39,240 bases of DNA from Halocafeteria seosinensis (taxonomy: Eukaryota; Sar; Bigyra; Bicosoecida): assembly GCA_001687465.1 (NCBI GenBank), contig LVLI01000330.1:1-39240 (forward strand). Reading direction: 5' to 3'. Numbering within the stretch: position 1 is the stretch's first letter; each line of letters opens with the position of its first letter. This document shows, in pieces, positions 22,434 to 32,608 of the stretch. The notes beneath the pieces were generated by a model. It was not told the origin of the DNA. It ran no database searches and worked only from the letters and a program-made list of their open reading frames with translations. The translations under genes and the position numbers were made by a program.

Positions 22434-25118
22434 ATGGAGGAGGAGACAGGGGATAGAATTGAAACAGTGTCGTCTCCAGGTTCCGATATTGAGCTTGTCT
22501 GTGAGCACCCGGCCGGAAAAGAGACTCGGGGAGCCGTGAAGGAAGAAGTTGTTTTTAAATCTCCTGAAGATGCTCATCCTGCTGGAGCGTCGAAAGATTC
22601 AGAGGATCGACCATTGTCGCCGCACAAGGTCTACCCTAAAGAGCTAGAAGTAAGGCAGATGCGCACGCGTGCGGCTATATTCTCATTGAATACAATCAGT
22701 GGATTGCAGCAGGCAGAAAGAAATGACGATATAAGGCTTGCTGTTGGCACTGTAGAGCCGCAATTGCCCTTTGAAGACGTTGTTGTGGCGACGGAAAAAC
22801 TACCGGAAGAGTGTCTCAGGCTTCATCCTTCGAATTTCGGTGCTGATGGAGGACCCGTATGCGGATGCCTTTGTTGCAGAAAGTCGCCAAAGGGTGGCAT
22901 ACAATCCTCTGATGAAGCGGAAGACGAAGGAGGTATCGAGATGCACCCGCTTGGTGTCACGCGTCAAAATACCCCAAACTATGCCAGTGCTCCCCCCGGA
23001 AGCCAGGAGAAACCGGTTATGTATCCGTATAACCGTTGTACTATCAACTGGTGTGGATGGATAAGAAGGCTCGTATCTAAGAAAAAACGCCGCTATATTG
23101 GTGATGGATTTGATCTAGACCTCTCGTATATTTTGAACAACGTTGTGGCCATGGGATTTCCTTCTATTGGTGTCGAGTCGTTGTACAGGAATCCTCGGGA
23201 GGAACTGCAACACTTTCTTGCTGTCCGTTATGGAAAGCGGTAAGGTGTCTAAGTCGTGGTATCATCATTCTTCGGAAGAGTATCTTCATGTGTCTACAGG
23301 TACAAAGTGTATAACGTGTGCTGTGAGCCTCAGCATCGATATGACCCTGCCATATTTAGTGATCAAGTTAGTCACTTCCCGTTCGAAGACCACAATGCTC
23401 CTCCAGCTAACTTCGTAAGTATTATTTGCCACGAGATTATATACATTTGATATGGTCATGATCGTTCCGAGTCTCCAGATGTTTGCGTTTTGTGACGATA
23501 TGTACCGTTTTCTCCTCAATGACCGCCGTAACGTGGCCATCATCCACTGCAAGGCAGGCAAAGGGAGAACAGGACAGATGCTTTGCTGCTATCTGTTGCA
23601 TTCTGGTGCATTTGATGACCCGGAGGCATGTATGTCTTTCTATGCTGATCGGAGAACGTTTAACAGGAAAGGAGTAACGATACCTAGTCAACGGAGGTAC
23701 ATCCATTATTACGCTTTGCAACTTCGAGCCATCAGGTTTAAGAAATTAAGCCTTGAAAATAAGGGTAAGCAGGAAATTAAACAGTCTTTTGCTGTTTGAC
23801 GTACTGTATGCGGGTGTTGCGATGTGCAGTGACAGTTGTCCGTAACGGAGACACTCACAGTATCGGAAGCAATGAGTCTGCGGACGCAAGCGAGCGGGAT
23901 AGCAGAAAAACTGAAGAGGCAACAGAGCATGAGACTGACAATGAGCATCAATCAAAGGATGGAAATAATACTGAAAAGCAAAATGGTGGTGGAGAAACGT
24001 CGTCCGAGGGCCACGCTGAGAAGGGCGAGGACCGCACGATTGATAGCCAGCAAGAGAGTCCTTCCGCGAATGAAGCTCCTAAGACTGGTGACGACACGCT
24101 TCAGCCGGAATCAGGTGAGGAAACAAATGAGCAAGTGGGTCCTTCCAATGGCTCTCCAACGGAGGACGCAAGTGCAGACAGGCCAACAGAAATGGAGGTA
24201 GAGGAACGCGACCATGACATTTCTCGCAAAGAGCTATCCCATGCTCCGTTGGGCCCTTGGACCCTTTCTATGGACCCTCGACGAGTCCCCGAGAAGCGTG
24301 TTCGTATTTTGGCGTGCTCATTTATTGGGAATCCTGGACCTTTTGAGTCTTTTGCCATCACCGTAACCACTATGAACGATTACTTAGAGAAAACCGTTAT
24401 CTGCGACACCTCTGGTAGTTCAGTTCCACATCCTGCTTCTTCGTGTGATGAGAACTTTCCCGAAGCCGAAGAAGTCCTGCCATTATCGGCTCCGGAAGGG
24501 CAGTCGATCTACTCCGTTCCTCGTAGCTGTGGCGTGGTTGAGCAAGCGCAAGATTATACTGCTACTCTCCCTGAGAGTGACATGTACTTAGCAGCCGGAC
24601 CCCCGTATCACCTGCGACCAGAGAGGGAGACTCCTCAGGTGCCTTTGCCACCTTGCGCAAATACCATCACCTTCCAAGGCAGCATGTTTGGAACGGATCA
24701 TGATATCCCAGTTTCTGGTAATGTAAATATCGAACTGCGAGGCCTCAATCGTAAAGATAAGAAATCCAAGAAGATATGCGCATTTTGGGTGCATACGGGC
24801 TTCCTGCCCCTGCACCGTGCCCGTATGCATCCGCAGGGGGATACGGCGAGTGCTGAGTCTAGAAATGATGATGCAAAGCCGAGTGGTGAGGAAAGTAAAA
24901 ACCATGACAGCGGCAAAAACGAGGGTGTAGAAGGTTCTAGAGATCCCTTGAAGGATGATGTTCATATGCAAGTCCACGAGCATACCGATGAATCCGTTTC
25001 GTATGGTCACATTGTTCTCACCAAATCTGAACTTGATAAGGCTGTCAAGGATAAGAAACATAAGAAATTACCTGAAAATTTTTCATGCGTGCTGATGTAC
25101 AAAAGTGAGCTGGATTGA
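22434..25118 (+). CDS. PTEN: PTEN-family phosphoinositide 3-phosphatase with large insertions (831 aa)
   Basis: Four exons join in phase: 22434-23239, 23300-23414, 23479-23764 and 23830-25118 (introns 60, 64 and 65 nt). After a 210-residue acidic N-terminal extension, the lipid-binding and phosphatase domains are close to PTEN: KKKRRYIGDGFDLDLSYI, AMGFPSIGVESLYRN, the acid loop FPFEDHNAPP, and the catalytic P-loop HCKAGKGRTG with the two lysines that favour PIP3. YADRRTFNRKGVTIPSQRRY follows. The C2 domain is recognisable at its end: VSGNVNIELRGLNRKDKK, KKICAFWVHTGFLPL and VLTKSELDKAVKDKKHKKL. It is split by two long Glu/Ser/Gly-rich insertions (about residues 410-515 and 740-785). Human PTEN is 403 aa. 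It should convert PI(3,4,5)P3 to PI(4,5)P2 at the plasma membrane. All key catalytic residues are present. The gene converges with the p24 gene, 54 bp between stops. Confidence 0.95.
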
Positions 25119-25172
25119 GTAGTGAGTTCTCTAAATACTAAAATCAGCCTGTACAGTAATATGTGGTTAGTC

Positions 25173-26274
25173 CTAGTAAGCTTTCCCGGGTAAGATAGTC
25201 TCTCCCGTCTTAAACCAATATCTCACAATTAACAGCTGCGCTAGACTTGCGCCTACAATGACAACGGTTTCCACCAGACTGTACCATTGCACTCGTGCAT
25301 TGTTGCTCTCCAGTGCTGAAGACAACAGCGAACTCTTAACTTCCCATCTTAACTGATACTGAAACGAATTGGAGCTACTCACTTTCGCGATGCCTTTTTT
25401 CGCGACTCGCGAGAAAACGCTGCTCACGTTCTAGTTTCTTAATCCAGTCTGATAATCCGTAAACTACCGACAATGTCTTGTCGCCCTCGTCTGCTGCCAA
25501 ATAGGAATTGTTTTGTAATCGAGCGTTGCTACCATCCTCATTAACTCTACTCACCATTTTCAACGCTTTCGTGCTCCGCTTTAGTGTCCGCGTCTGTGCA
25601 TTTTGAATCGGTGGAGATGGTCACAACTACGCGTCGCCATCACACACAGCCGGAGCTTACTCTTTATCTCTAACTCAAACTCTATTAATTTTGCATTCCA
25701 AGAGCTTCGTTTGTTGTCAAAGCAGAAAGCATAATTTCCCCCTTGACTGGTCTCGAAGTCGTGTCCCTGCACAGATAGCCACTGGAGGTGGAACATGCTC
25801 CGTAGAACGAAACAGCAACTGAAATGACCTACCTTTTTGATCACGGTGTCAAGCTTTTCGCCCGTCTCATCATTAATATCGGACTGGATGACTCGATCAA
25901 ATATTAAATCATTGTCCGGATTCGATATCTGTGTGCAAACCAATGCATCAAATTCCGAAGTCTCCTCCCCAACTTTTCAGGGACTAGTTGGTGAACGCAC
26001 TCTATACCACACGTCGGAGGGGCTTCCCCGTAATATTACAAGTCTTGAGGACACCTTTGATTTGGGTGGAATGTCCTCAAAGAAACAATCGGCCGAAGAT
26101 GCTTCAATCTGCACAAAGGCACGGGTATACAAGCTTAAGAGAGGGAGTGTCTGAACCAAGTCTTCCTACCTGGAACCGAAGGCGTGTCATTGGCGGCGGT
26201 GTTTTCGCTAATACTCCCTTGTGGGATATCTCTGTTAATAATAGTAATGCGGTAGCGAGTATTGCTCCTTGCAT
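25173..26274 (-). CDS. p24/TMED (emp24-GOLD) cargo receptor (235 aa)
   Basis: Seven small exons join in phase: 26274-26170, 26108-26001, 25928-25833, 25766-25661, 25593-25555, 25493-25383 and 25315-25173, with introns of 61-72 nt. The start at 26274 gives a clean signal peptide (MQGAILATALLLLTEISHKG); an upstream in-frame ATG at 26337 would bury it. The lumenal GOLD domain shows DCFFEDIPPKSK and the family hallmark GGNYAFCFDNKRSSW, with two cysteines for a disulfide. A coiled coil follows (GLSDWIKKLEREQRFLASRE), then ESNNARVQWYSLVE before the membrane span VVIVGASLAQLLIV. p24 proteins cycle between ER and Golgi in COPI and COPII vesicles. The short cytosolic tail (RYWFKTGETILPGKAY) keeps the aromatic pair but lacks a C-terminal dilysine signal. 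Confidence 0.93.
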
Positions 26275-26492
26275 TCCAACGCCATGGGCTCTTAACCTGG
26301 CCCTTTGGCGCTCATGGCTTCTATCTACACCATACATGATGGTTTGTATAAAAAGTGAATGTTACTGTGTGTTTAATGCTTCATTCCATAATGAGAGATT
26401 TCCATATATACAATCAACATGGCATAAACAATACAAACTTGCAGTGTAATTGAATTGTCCATGCTCCAAGACAGATAGAGAGTACCTACAGG

Positions 26493-26885
26493 ATGTCTGA
26501 TTTACGGACCACTACAGAAGCGCTCCTGCATCGGCTGCTGAGTCGATACGAGACGTTGTTAGACCATGCCAAGGTAAGAAGGAGGCGTGCGTCCCTGAAA
26601 GAGAAAGAGTCCTACAGAGTTGACGTCCTGCTGCAGGTTGATTGGCAACATCATACGAGCGAATTGAACATGTTTCGGGTGGAATCAACCGCGGATGCCA
26701 TTACAGATGATGTTGAACAATTATTGTCTCTGATACACGACCTAAAGGTGCAGAGAATAGCGGATCTCTCCAGGTACTACCATGCTCTCAAGAAGGACGA
26801 ACAACAGGCTACGGAAGGAGGAGGCCAAGATGAACAGTGGGAAGACGATGATGATGATGACGACGAAGATGAAGAAGAGGGGTGA
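26493..26885 (+). CDS. Mediator subunit 22-like protein (about 109 aa)
   Basis: Exons 26493-26573 and 26637-26885 join in phase; the 63 nt intron (gtaaga...ctgcag) has no stop, so an unspliced 130-residue form is also open. The spliced reading ALLHRLLSRYETLLDHAK followed by VDWQHHTSELNMFRVEST and QLLSLIHDLKVQRI follows the Med22 (Surf5) pattern of two helices: a leading LL.RY..L...A, a central run of helix with an invariant-type Arg, and a final LL.LI.DLK. Med22 is part of the Mediator head module with RNA polymerase II. The C-terminus is an Asp/Glu run from a GAT/GAA repeat, absent from the canonical protein. Short helical families are easy to mistake, so confidence is moderate. Confidence 0.55.
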   Translation: MSDLRTTTEALLHRLLSRYETLLDHAKVRRRRASLKEKESYRVDVLLQVDWQHHTSELNMFRVESTADAITDDVEQLLSLIHDLKVQRIADLSRYYHALKKDEQQATEGGGQDEQWEDDDDDDDEDEEEG

Positions 26886-28544
26886 ACACCGATTGGTAAG
26901 TCGGCGAAGACACTCCAAACGTGTTGTGTGTGGAATACTGACACTGCGCCTGGGGTACTTGCAATGGTCCCTTTCGAACAAACTTACGCGGTGTGTGGGA
27001 AGTATTTCTCACTGTGTTGCTTCCCACTAGAGTTTGCTGGCGTGATATGCTTTCCTACGCGAAGGGAAGTGTCTACGTTTGCAAGTTAAGAGGAGCATCG
27101 TGGAAGACCGCCGAGTATTTTTGAAAGACGTATACGGTCCAGTGTTTGTCCTTTTATCGATTTGTTTCGATTTTTCAATTTTTACGTTGCTATGATGCCT
27201 CTCCATCAAAACTGCTTACCTTACAATTTCCCCTTGGTTTGGCCGCTGGAATATTGAACCGAATTCGCTCAGTTAACTCCACCCGAGCAGGGCGTCGAAG
27301 GGATATACACTACGTGGATGAGGAAGTGCAAGCAACAAAGGAAAATTTTCATTGCCAAATGCTTCATGACACTCAGAGACATCATGCGATCGCGAACCGA
27401 AACTATTTCGATGATACCATGGGGTTGTTACAACTTTGGGATCCTGGAACTCAATCAGCCTCTACTCAGCACTGACAGTGCCGCACTGCTCCAAGACGCA
27501 TTTAACGCTGGTGGATGAAGGCTCTCTTGATGAATTGAGGTATACACCTTTGTTATTACCGTTTCCTCGCTCCATAAAGAGAAATAGGGACGAATGCATT
27601 GTAATCTCTGTGAGATGCTTTTGTGATGCGACTTCCGAAATTTTTCGAAGATAGTGGATGCATCCTATAAGACAGGGCAGTTCATTACTTCAACCTACAG
27701 AGTCTTGGAGAAGTGAGGGAGATAAAGCTTTTAGAGACAACGTCAACTCCTCACCAAGTAGCTCACTTGACAGATAGCTGGCGTAGAGACTTTCCCGCCG
27801 CTTGCGTCGGAAGCATTTTTTAAATTTTTTTAAATCTAATTGTTCGCCAGGAGCGATGGATGAACAACATGAATGTGCACATATTAGGGCACCCTATACT
27901 ATTGAAAATGATGGTGCATAGTGTGTATACACAAGTGAGTTTACTTTCAATTCGTTATGCGAAACTATAGTCGAAGAAGGTTCTTCATCTTCTCTTCGTG
28001 TTGAGTTTTTAATCTGTAACGTTATCTTGTACAACACCACCACTATACACTATACATTCTTATGAACATACGGCCTTTTTACTAGTTTCACAAGAAACTC
28101 AAGCAGAGAAAGTTTTAAAACGGTTGTACGAAGAGCATTTTAAGGCGAATTGGGAGGGTTTCTGTGATTCAATTGTTTTATGGCTGTGAACCGTTGTTGC
28201 AGGCTTGAGGTCAACACTGGAGGGACCAGAGGTTGCCAGACGGCACCTTGGGCTATATACCCCGATCAGCCTTCTCTGTGTGTATTGGTATTGTTCTCCG
28301 CCCGGTGTCTGCATCTATCGTGTCCGTAAGAAGTGTATGCTCAACACGGTCGGGCTTCCGGCACACCCCTCCCGTCTTGCTACATTCAAGCGATCTTTTA
28401 ATCAGCTCCTGTGCGATACGCGAGATGCACCAAGTGGAAATCGGGAACACTGATGGGACCGTGCCTGTGTAGCTTCCCGGCCAAGTACTGTGACCGACGG
28501 CTAGAATAACACGCGAGCGAGCCCGGATGTTGCTTAGGCATACA
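26886..28544. other. 1.66 kb without a confident gene
   Basis: This is the longest apparently empty stretch, between two convergent genes. Only short open frames occur. The most coding-like are plus-strand pieces at 27146-27475 and 27318-27518 and a minus-strand piece at 28099-28314, but none has a family resemblance or a clear splice partner. There is an AT-rich run at about 27818-27840. I checked by eye for tRNA T-loops and for U1, U2, U4, U5 and U6 core motifs and found none. It may hold a long non-coding RNA, a decayed gene, or 3' UTRs. Confidence 0.4.
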
Positions 28545-29980
28545 CTACACGCTGTCCATCAAGCCATTCTGTACATACGTTTCTATTTCCAAATTCAATC
28601 GCTCCTTTCTCCATCCCAGTTCTAATGCTTTCAAATCACGAGCTGCAACGGCTTCAAATTCGGTTTTGAAGTTTCCTAGCAGTATGATTTCCCCCCGATG
28701 GCATATTCGGGCTCTCCACCTCTTTCGGACATGATCCCATGTTACACCGCGAAATCTCGAAGTGCGTTTGGCTCTTCCAGTGGGTAGCGCCTCCGGACTT
28801 CGCAACAACGCATTTGCTTTGCTTGCTTCAATTACACCCTTCTCTACCAAACCCGGTAATACATCAGCGTACTCTGTGACCGGGTAGTTCAGGCGTGTGG
28901 TACCATTAGCTCCTGTGAGTTCCAGCCATGCGATATCTCTGGCCTGTGCTGCTTCCTCCATTGAGTCAAAGACGCCTATCTCGTGAACTTTACCCCTCAG
29001 TCTTAAGCGCGCACGGAACCTCTGGCCCCTCCTTTCGACCCCTATGAAAGGGGTTGACGAGTTCTTCTTCTTGCTCGTTTGATTAGCTATTTCACTGCCC
29101 ACCCGAGATTTGGGGTTATTTCTTTGTTCCTCTTCTCTCAATAGCCAATCTTCGAACTCCCTACGCGTTGGAAAGTTGGGCCGTAAATTCTCTCCCAGTA
29201 AGCCCAGTCTGCGTATACCTTCGTCGTATGCGTGTGCCGCCTCAACGGGAGAGTCGAAATGACGTAGTACCTCGTAAACATGACCATCTTCTTTGATTTC
29301 TACCATCCATTTCTCTGTATCCGACGTATCCCTTCTTACACCGAAGTACTCTGGAACCTGCCTTTTCTTGTGCTTTACTACGCCTTGCCCGTCTTCTCGT
29401 GAGAAGTTAACGAGCGCCTCGGAGCCATTGAGTTCGATATTAGCTTCGTCGTGGACTCTTGCAGCTTCCTCTGGCGTAGGATAAACGCCAATCATACGCT
29501 GCCTAAATGGCTTGGATGCTGTAGCTTCACTAGTATCTATGACATATGCCCTCCATCCGCTCTTCCCATTCTGCCAAATACTACACCAACTGCTAACTAC
29601 CATACCAGAAAACGAACAAGATTAGCACTTACATCCCAATAAACCCCCCGAAATGTCGTTGTGGGTCGCCGATAACGCGCTTGATAAAGCGTACTCTCTG
29701 GTACCCTATGTTCTTGACCGAGCTTCTCCAGTTCACCGCGGATGCTTGTAGCAGGTACTGCTGAAAATGCCCGTGTACAAGTCCACTGCGGTAAAGAGGG
29801 TGCCACCAAGTCGGCTGGTATGCGATAGGGAAGGTGCGACGCTAATGAGAATGACCTTTTTTGTGGCGTAGATATCCCTGTTTTGGAGAATGCCTCTATC
29901 AGGCCACGAGCAGCACCTGCCAAGGGCGCTTGCTTGTTTCCAGCACTGTGAGCTAAACGACTCCAACCCCGCATCATCAT
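28545..29980 (-). CDS. Four-AP2-domain protein with organelle presequence (457 aa)
   Basis: Exons 29980-29633 and 29570-28545 join in phase across a 62 nt intron that falls inside the first AP2 domain, FRGVYWD|NGKSGWRAY; correct joining restores the domain. Four AP2/ERF-type domains follow each other at about residues 109-172, 189-249, 290-345 and 388-443. Each shows the pattern F-x-GV, a W/F-R-A strand, an acidic-hydrophobic F-x-x-EEAA-x-A-x-D helix, and N-(F/Y/L) at the end, for example RFRGVTWDHVRKRWRARI. The N-terminus (MMMRGWSRLAHSAGNKQAPL, then STPQKRSFSLASHL and TRAFSAVP) is basic, Ser/Ala-rich and lacks acidic residues, like a mitochondrial presequence. AP2 domains bind DNA in plants and apicomplexans. 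An organellar DNA- or RNA-binding role is therefore inferred. A nuclear factor with a fortuitous leader is the alternative. Confidence 0.88.
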
Positions 29981-30183
29981 GACCCTCCGTTTCTCAGGAA
30001 CTGCGAACTCCTTCTATATCTCTGGAAAAGACTTAACAAAGCAACAAACGGAGCGCAGATGCTAGCACATCCTCGGCATACCATATAGTAGTAGTAGGTT
30101 GAAGTTGCAGCTTTGGAGGAAGTCTTAACTAACACTTTCACTTGCTCTGATCTTGTTACACACAGTAGGAACCAATTACTATT

Positions 30184-31679
30184 ATGATGAATTCTGATAC
30201 GGTAGATGAATTGGTGGGCTCTACCCTGGAAGCTCACTTACCGACTTCACGGACTGACAACCATGGTGGTGTGGAGGAGCACCAGGAAGTCACGACAGTG
30301 CCTTCCAAGGAAGTCTTCTCTCGGGCCAGACTGATAGCGATTGTGATTGCCGACCAAGAGCACGATGCGATTAAGAAGCTAGTAGAGATCAAAAAGGGGT
30401 TATCAGACAATGATCAGCTCAGCATCATTGTCATCAGTCGGACAGGGACGGAGGCGCAAGTGATGAATGGACTAGGAACGTACTGGTATCGAGGGCATAC
30501 GTGCAACGTTTCTCACGTGAGGTACGGAGAATTCTAAATTACAACGTCTGCTTTCCAAAAGAGTTACTTAATCTTGCTCACACATGGAATTACAACTGTA
30601 CAATTGTATCGGCAGGAGATATTGCGGGTTGTCATTTGCTATGGAGACACCGGAAATTGTTTTGATAGACCCTAGGTACGTAGCTGTTGTTATCTGCCAT
30701 TCATTGTTGCCTCGGTTAGTATGTGCGCACTTGTTTGTTGTGTATCGAAAGCAGTACATGTAGACCAATTAGTACAGAGGGAAAGGCTGCACTCCTACGG
30801 AAACAGCTCACGCTAGAGAAGTTTCCGGATTGGCAAACGAATTGTTTCCAAGTAATTATTGGGGATACTGAGTACACTCCAGCCGTATATGTTCACTCCG
30901 AGGGTGCTCTTGCGGTAAGTGCGCCAGGGAAGAAGTCAGGAAATACCTCGCATTGACGAAGTAGGTGTTGCTCACAGGCCAACTTTGTGCCGGGGGACAT
31001 CATCCTCGTTCGACGGTGCCATAGAAACCTTTCTATGGCTTGCTACATTAATCCACCCGCCGAAGAATTTAAAATAGTAAGAAGAGGGAAAGAAGTAGAC
31101 GTTAGTGAAATTCCTGAAGGATCAGTTTTACTCTCCCATGCTGTAGCGAACCAGCTGGAAGTAGACGAGGGGGAAACGGTTGCGTTGGAAGGGCCCCTTA
31201 ATCCTCCAGAAGCGGACTCTATCACAATTTCATCTGTTACTCCTACGCACGGTACAAGAGAAGAATTACGGAGCTCTGCCTGCTCACTATTTGGGGTGTC
31301 TTCCGGTTTAGAGGCTTCGTCAACGCGCCAGCTTCAATCGCTTCTTTTGGGTGCTGCCCTGAATTCTGAAGAGACCGCCCTTAACGTCGAAGAGAACGCA
31401 AGAGACCATGAACTCTCTGAAGTACTTGCACATGTCAGTGCAGCCAGTAGTAACGAAGAACCTACGCCGTTTAGCTGGTTGGGAGGCCATATCAGTGAAC
31501 AGCGGTGTCGCTATATCCCGGTGGCGCAGGGAGATGCTGTGGTTGTTTCGCCAGATGTTAGAGAGTCAAATGATGATTCCACTCCACAGGACACTTCTGT
31601 TAAGTTGAGAATTCAAAGTACGCAACCATTGGGTACTGTTCTCGTTGGACCTAACACCACGATTCACGTGAGCCGGTGA
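30184..31679 (+). CDS. Thioredoxin-like domain fused to UFD1-like double-psi barrel domain (419 aa)
   Basis: Four exons join in phase: 30184-30521, 30616-30675, 30755-30914 and 30978-31679 (introns 94, 79 and 63 nt). Residues 40-180 resemble a nucleoredoxin/tryparedoxin fold: ARLIAIVIADQEHDAIKKL, LSIIVISRTGTEAQV, then a PTLVVLD-like strand TPEIVLIDPSTCRPISTEG and EKFPDWQ. The WCxxC redox site is absent, so it should not act as a reductase. Residues 185-419 resemble the UFD1/Cdc48-N type fold: VPGDIILVRRC, the stretch EGSVLLSHAVANQLEVDEGE with ALEGPLNPPEADSITISSV (UFD1 has 'LP.W...L.LEEGG.V.IE...LPKA..IKLQP'), and a final RYIPVAQGDAVVV plus SVKLRIQSTQP. UFD1 hands ubiquitinated cargo to the Cdc48/p97 ATPase. 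An adaptor role is inferred. Both matches are motif-level only. Confidence 0.6.
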
Positions 31680-32089
31680 AGTCTGCTGCACAGTTGTATA
31701 GTACCGTGAACGTGACACGAAAAGGGATTTGAGGTTGATGTGAGTATACGCCTAGCAGCCGTCATTGGAATGGCCATTAATGGTCCATCAGTGTCAGAAA
31801 CACGGCATACATACAAACACACTACACTCCAGAGTTGATGTCGCATCGTGAACTCTCTAGGATTGGCGGAGAAAAATGCTCGTTAGCAACCAAACATTTA
31901 ACTTGTAACAGTAGGTAATATGTTGATATTGTAAGCTTTGCATTTATTGGACTCAACAAGAGACTGCTTCCGAAAGGAGCCTTAGCACACGGAGGTTCAA
32001 CATTTAGAAAACACTAGACGAGCTTACAGCGAAACCTGTGGTATAGGTTTTCAATCAAGGTCTGAAGCTTCCTGTCAATACAGCCCTAA
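31680..32089. other. Intergenic, no clear gene
   Basis: Lies between convergent genes. No coding exon, repeat or RNA motif is recognised; probably the 3' UTRs of both neighbours. Confidence 0.4.
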
Positions 32090-32608
32090 TTAAGGATCTC
32101 CTTCGAAGCGATGATCTAAGAAAAATAACCAATTTGGTATTTGAGGGAAATCATAGTACAAAGCATCAAGATCTGCATTTATTACTATTCGCTGTTCACC
32201 TACTAACGGCCTGTACATAGGAGCGATGTCCTCTTCCTCCCTGTCTAGGGCAGAATAAAACCAATTGACACTCCGAGAGAGCCATCCTAGCCTTGCACTC
32301 TTATACGCTAATGAGAGTGCATTGTTCCCCATGCTAGTAGATTGTCCATACAGAGGCATTTCCAAGTAGTGCGTGAATACCTCCCAAACAGCATCGAGGG
32401 AGTAACGATCGGAGTCTAGAGATACGTACTTAAGGAAAAACGCTTCTCGAAACTAAGCAGAGGAAGTCGCGAATTCTTTCCGTTTCTTGTATTGAAGATC
32501 AAACGAATGTGGAACATTCCACGGAAATGGCTGGGTGTCTGTGATACACTCATCTCGGTCCAGAAAGTCATATGTAAAAGAACTTGCTTGAAGTTCTTGG
32601 TACTTCAT
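32090..32608 (-). CDS. Unassigned gene or pseudogene with in-frame TAG
   Basis: Two coding-like segments lie in the same frame. The first (32608-32456) reads MKYQELQASSFTYDFLDRDE and on to PFPWNVPHSF; a TAG at 32455-32453 interrupts it; the second (32452-32090) reads FREAFFLKYVSLDSDRYSLD onward to DLDALYYDFPQIPNWLFFL and a stop. A 63 nt intron at 32515-32453, of the usual size and with AG at the right place, would remove the TAG and keep frame, but its donor is GTTCCA, unlike all others here. The ATG overlaps the TGA of the ataxin-10 gene by two bases, which is odd for a nuclear gene, so the true start may lie elsewhere. No family is recognised. Confidence 0.4.

Noticed and set aside
23765-23829. 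Separate gene starting near 23796 after the PTEN phosphatase exons
   Set aside because: There is no ATG at that point, and a 65 nt intron joins the frames into one PTEN with its C2 end.
25581-25943. 120-residue single-exon reading of the p24 region
   Set aside because: It retains two introns; splicing restores the GOLD domain, coiled coil and membrane span.
26840-26882. GAT/GAC/GAA microsatellite as an independent repeat element
   Set aside because: It is the in-frame acidic tail of the Med22-like gene.
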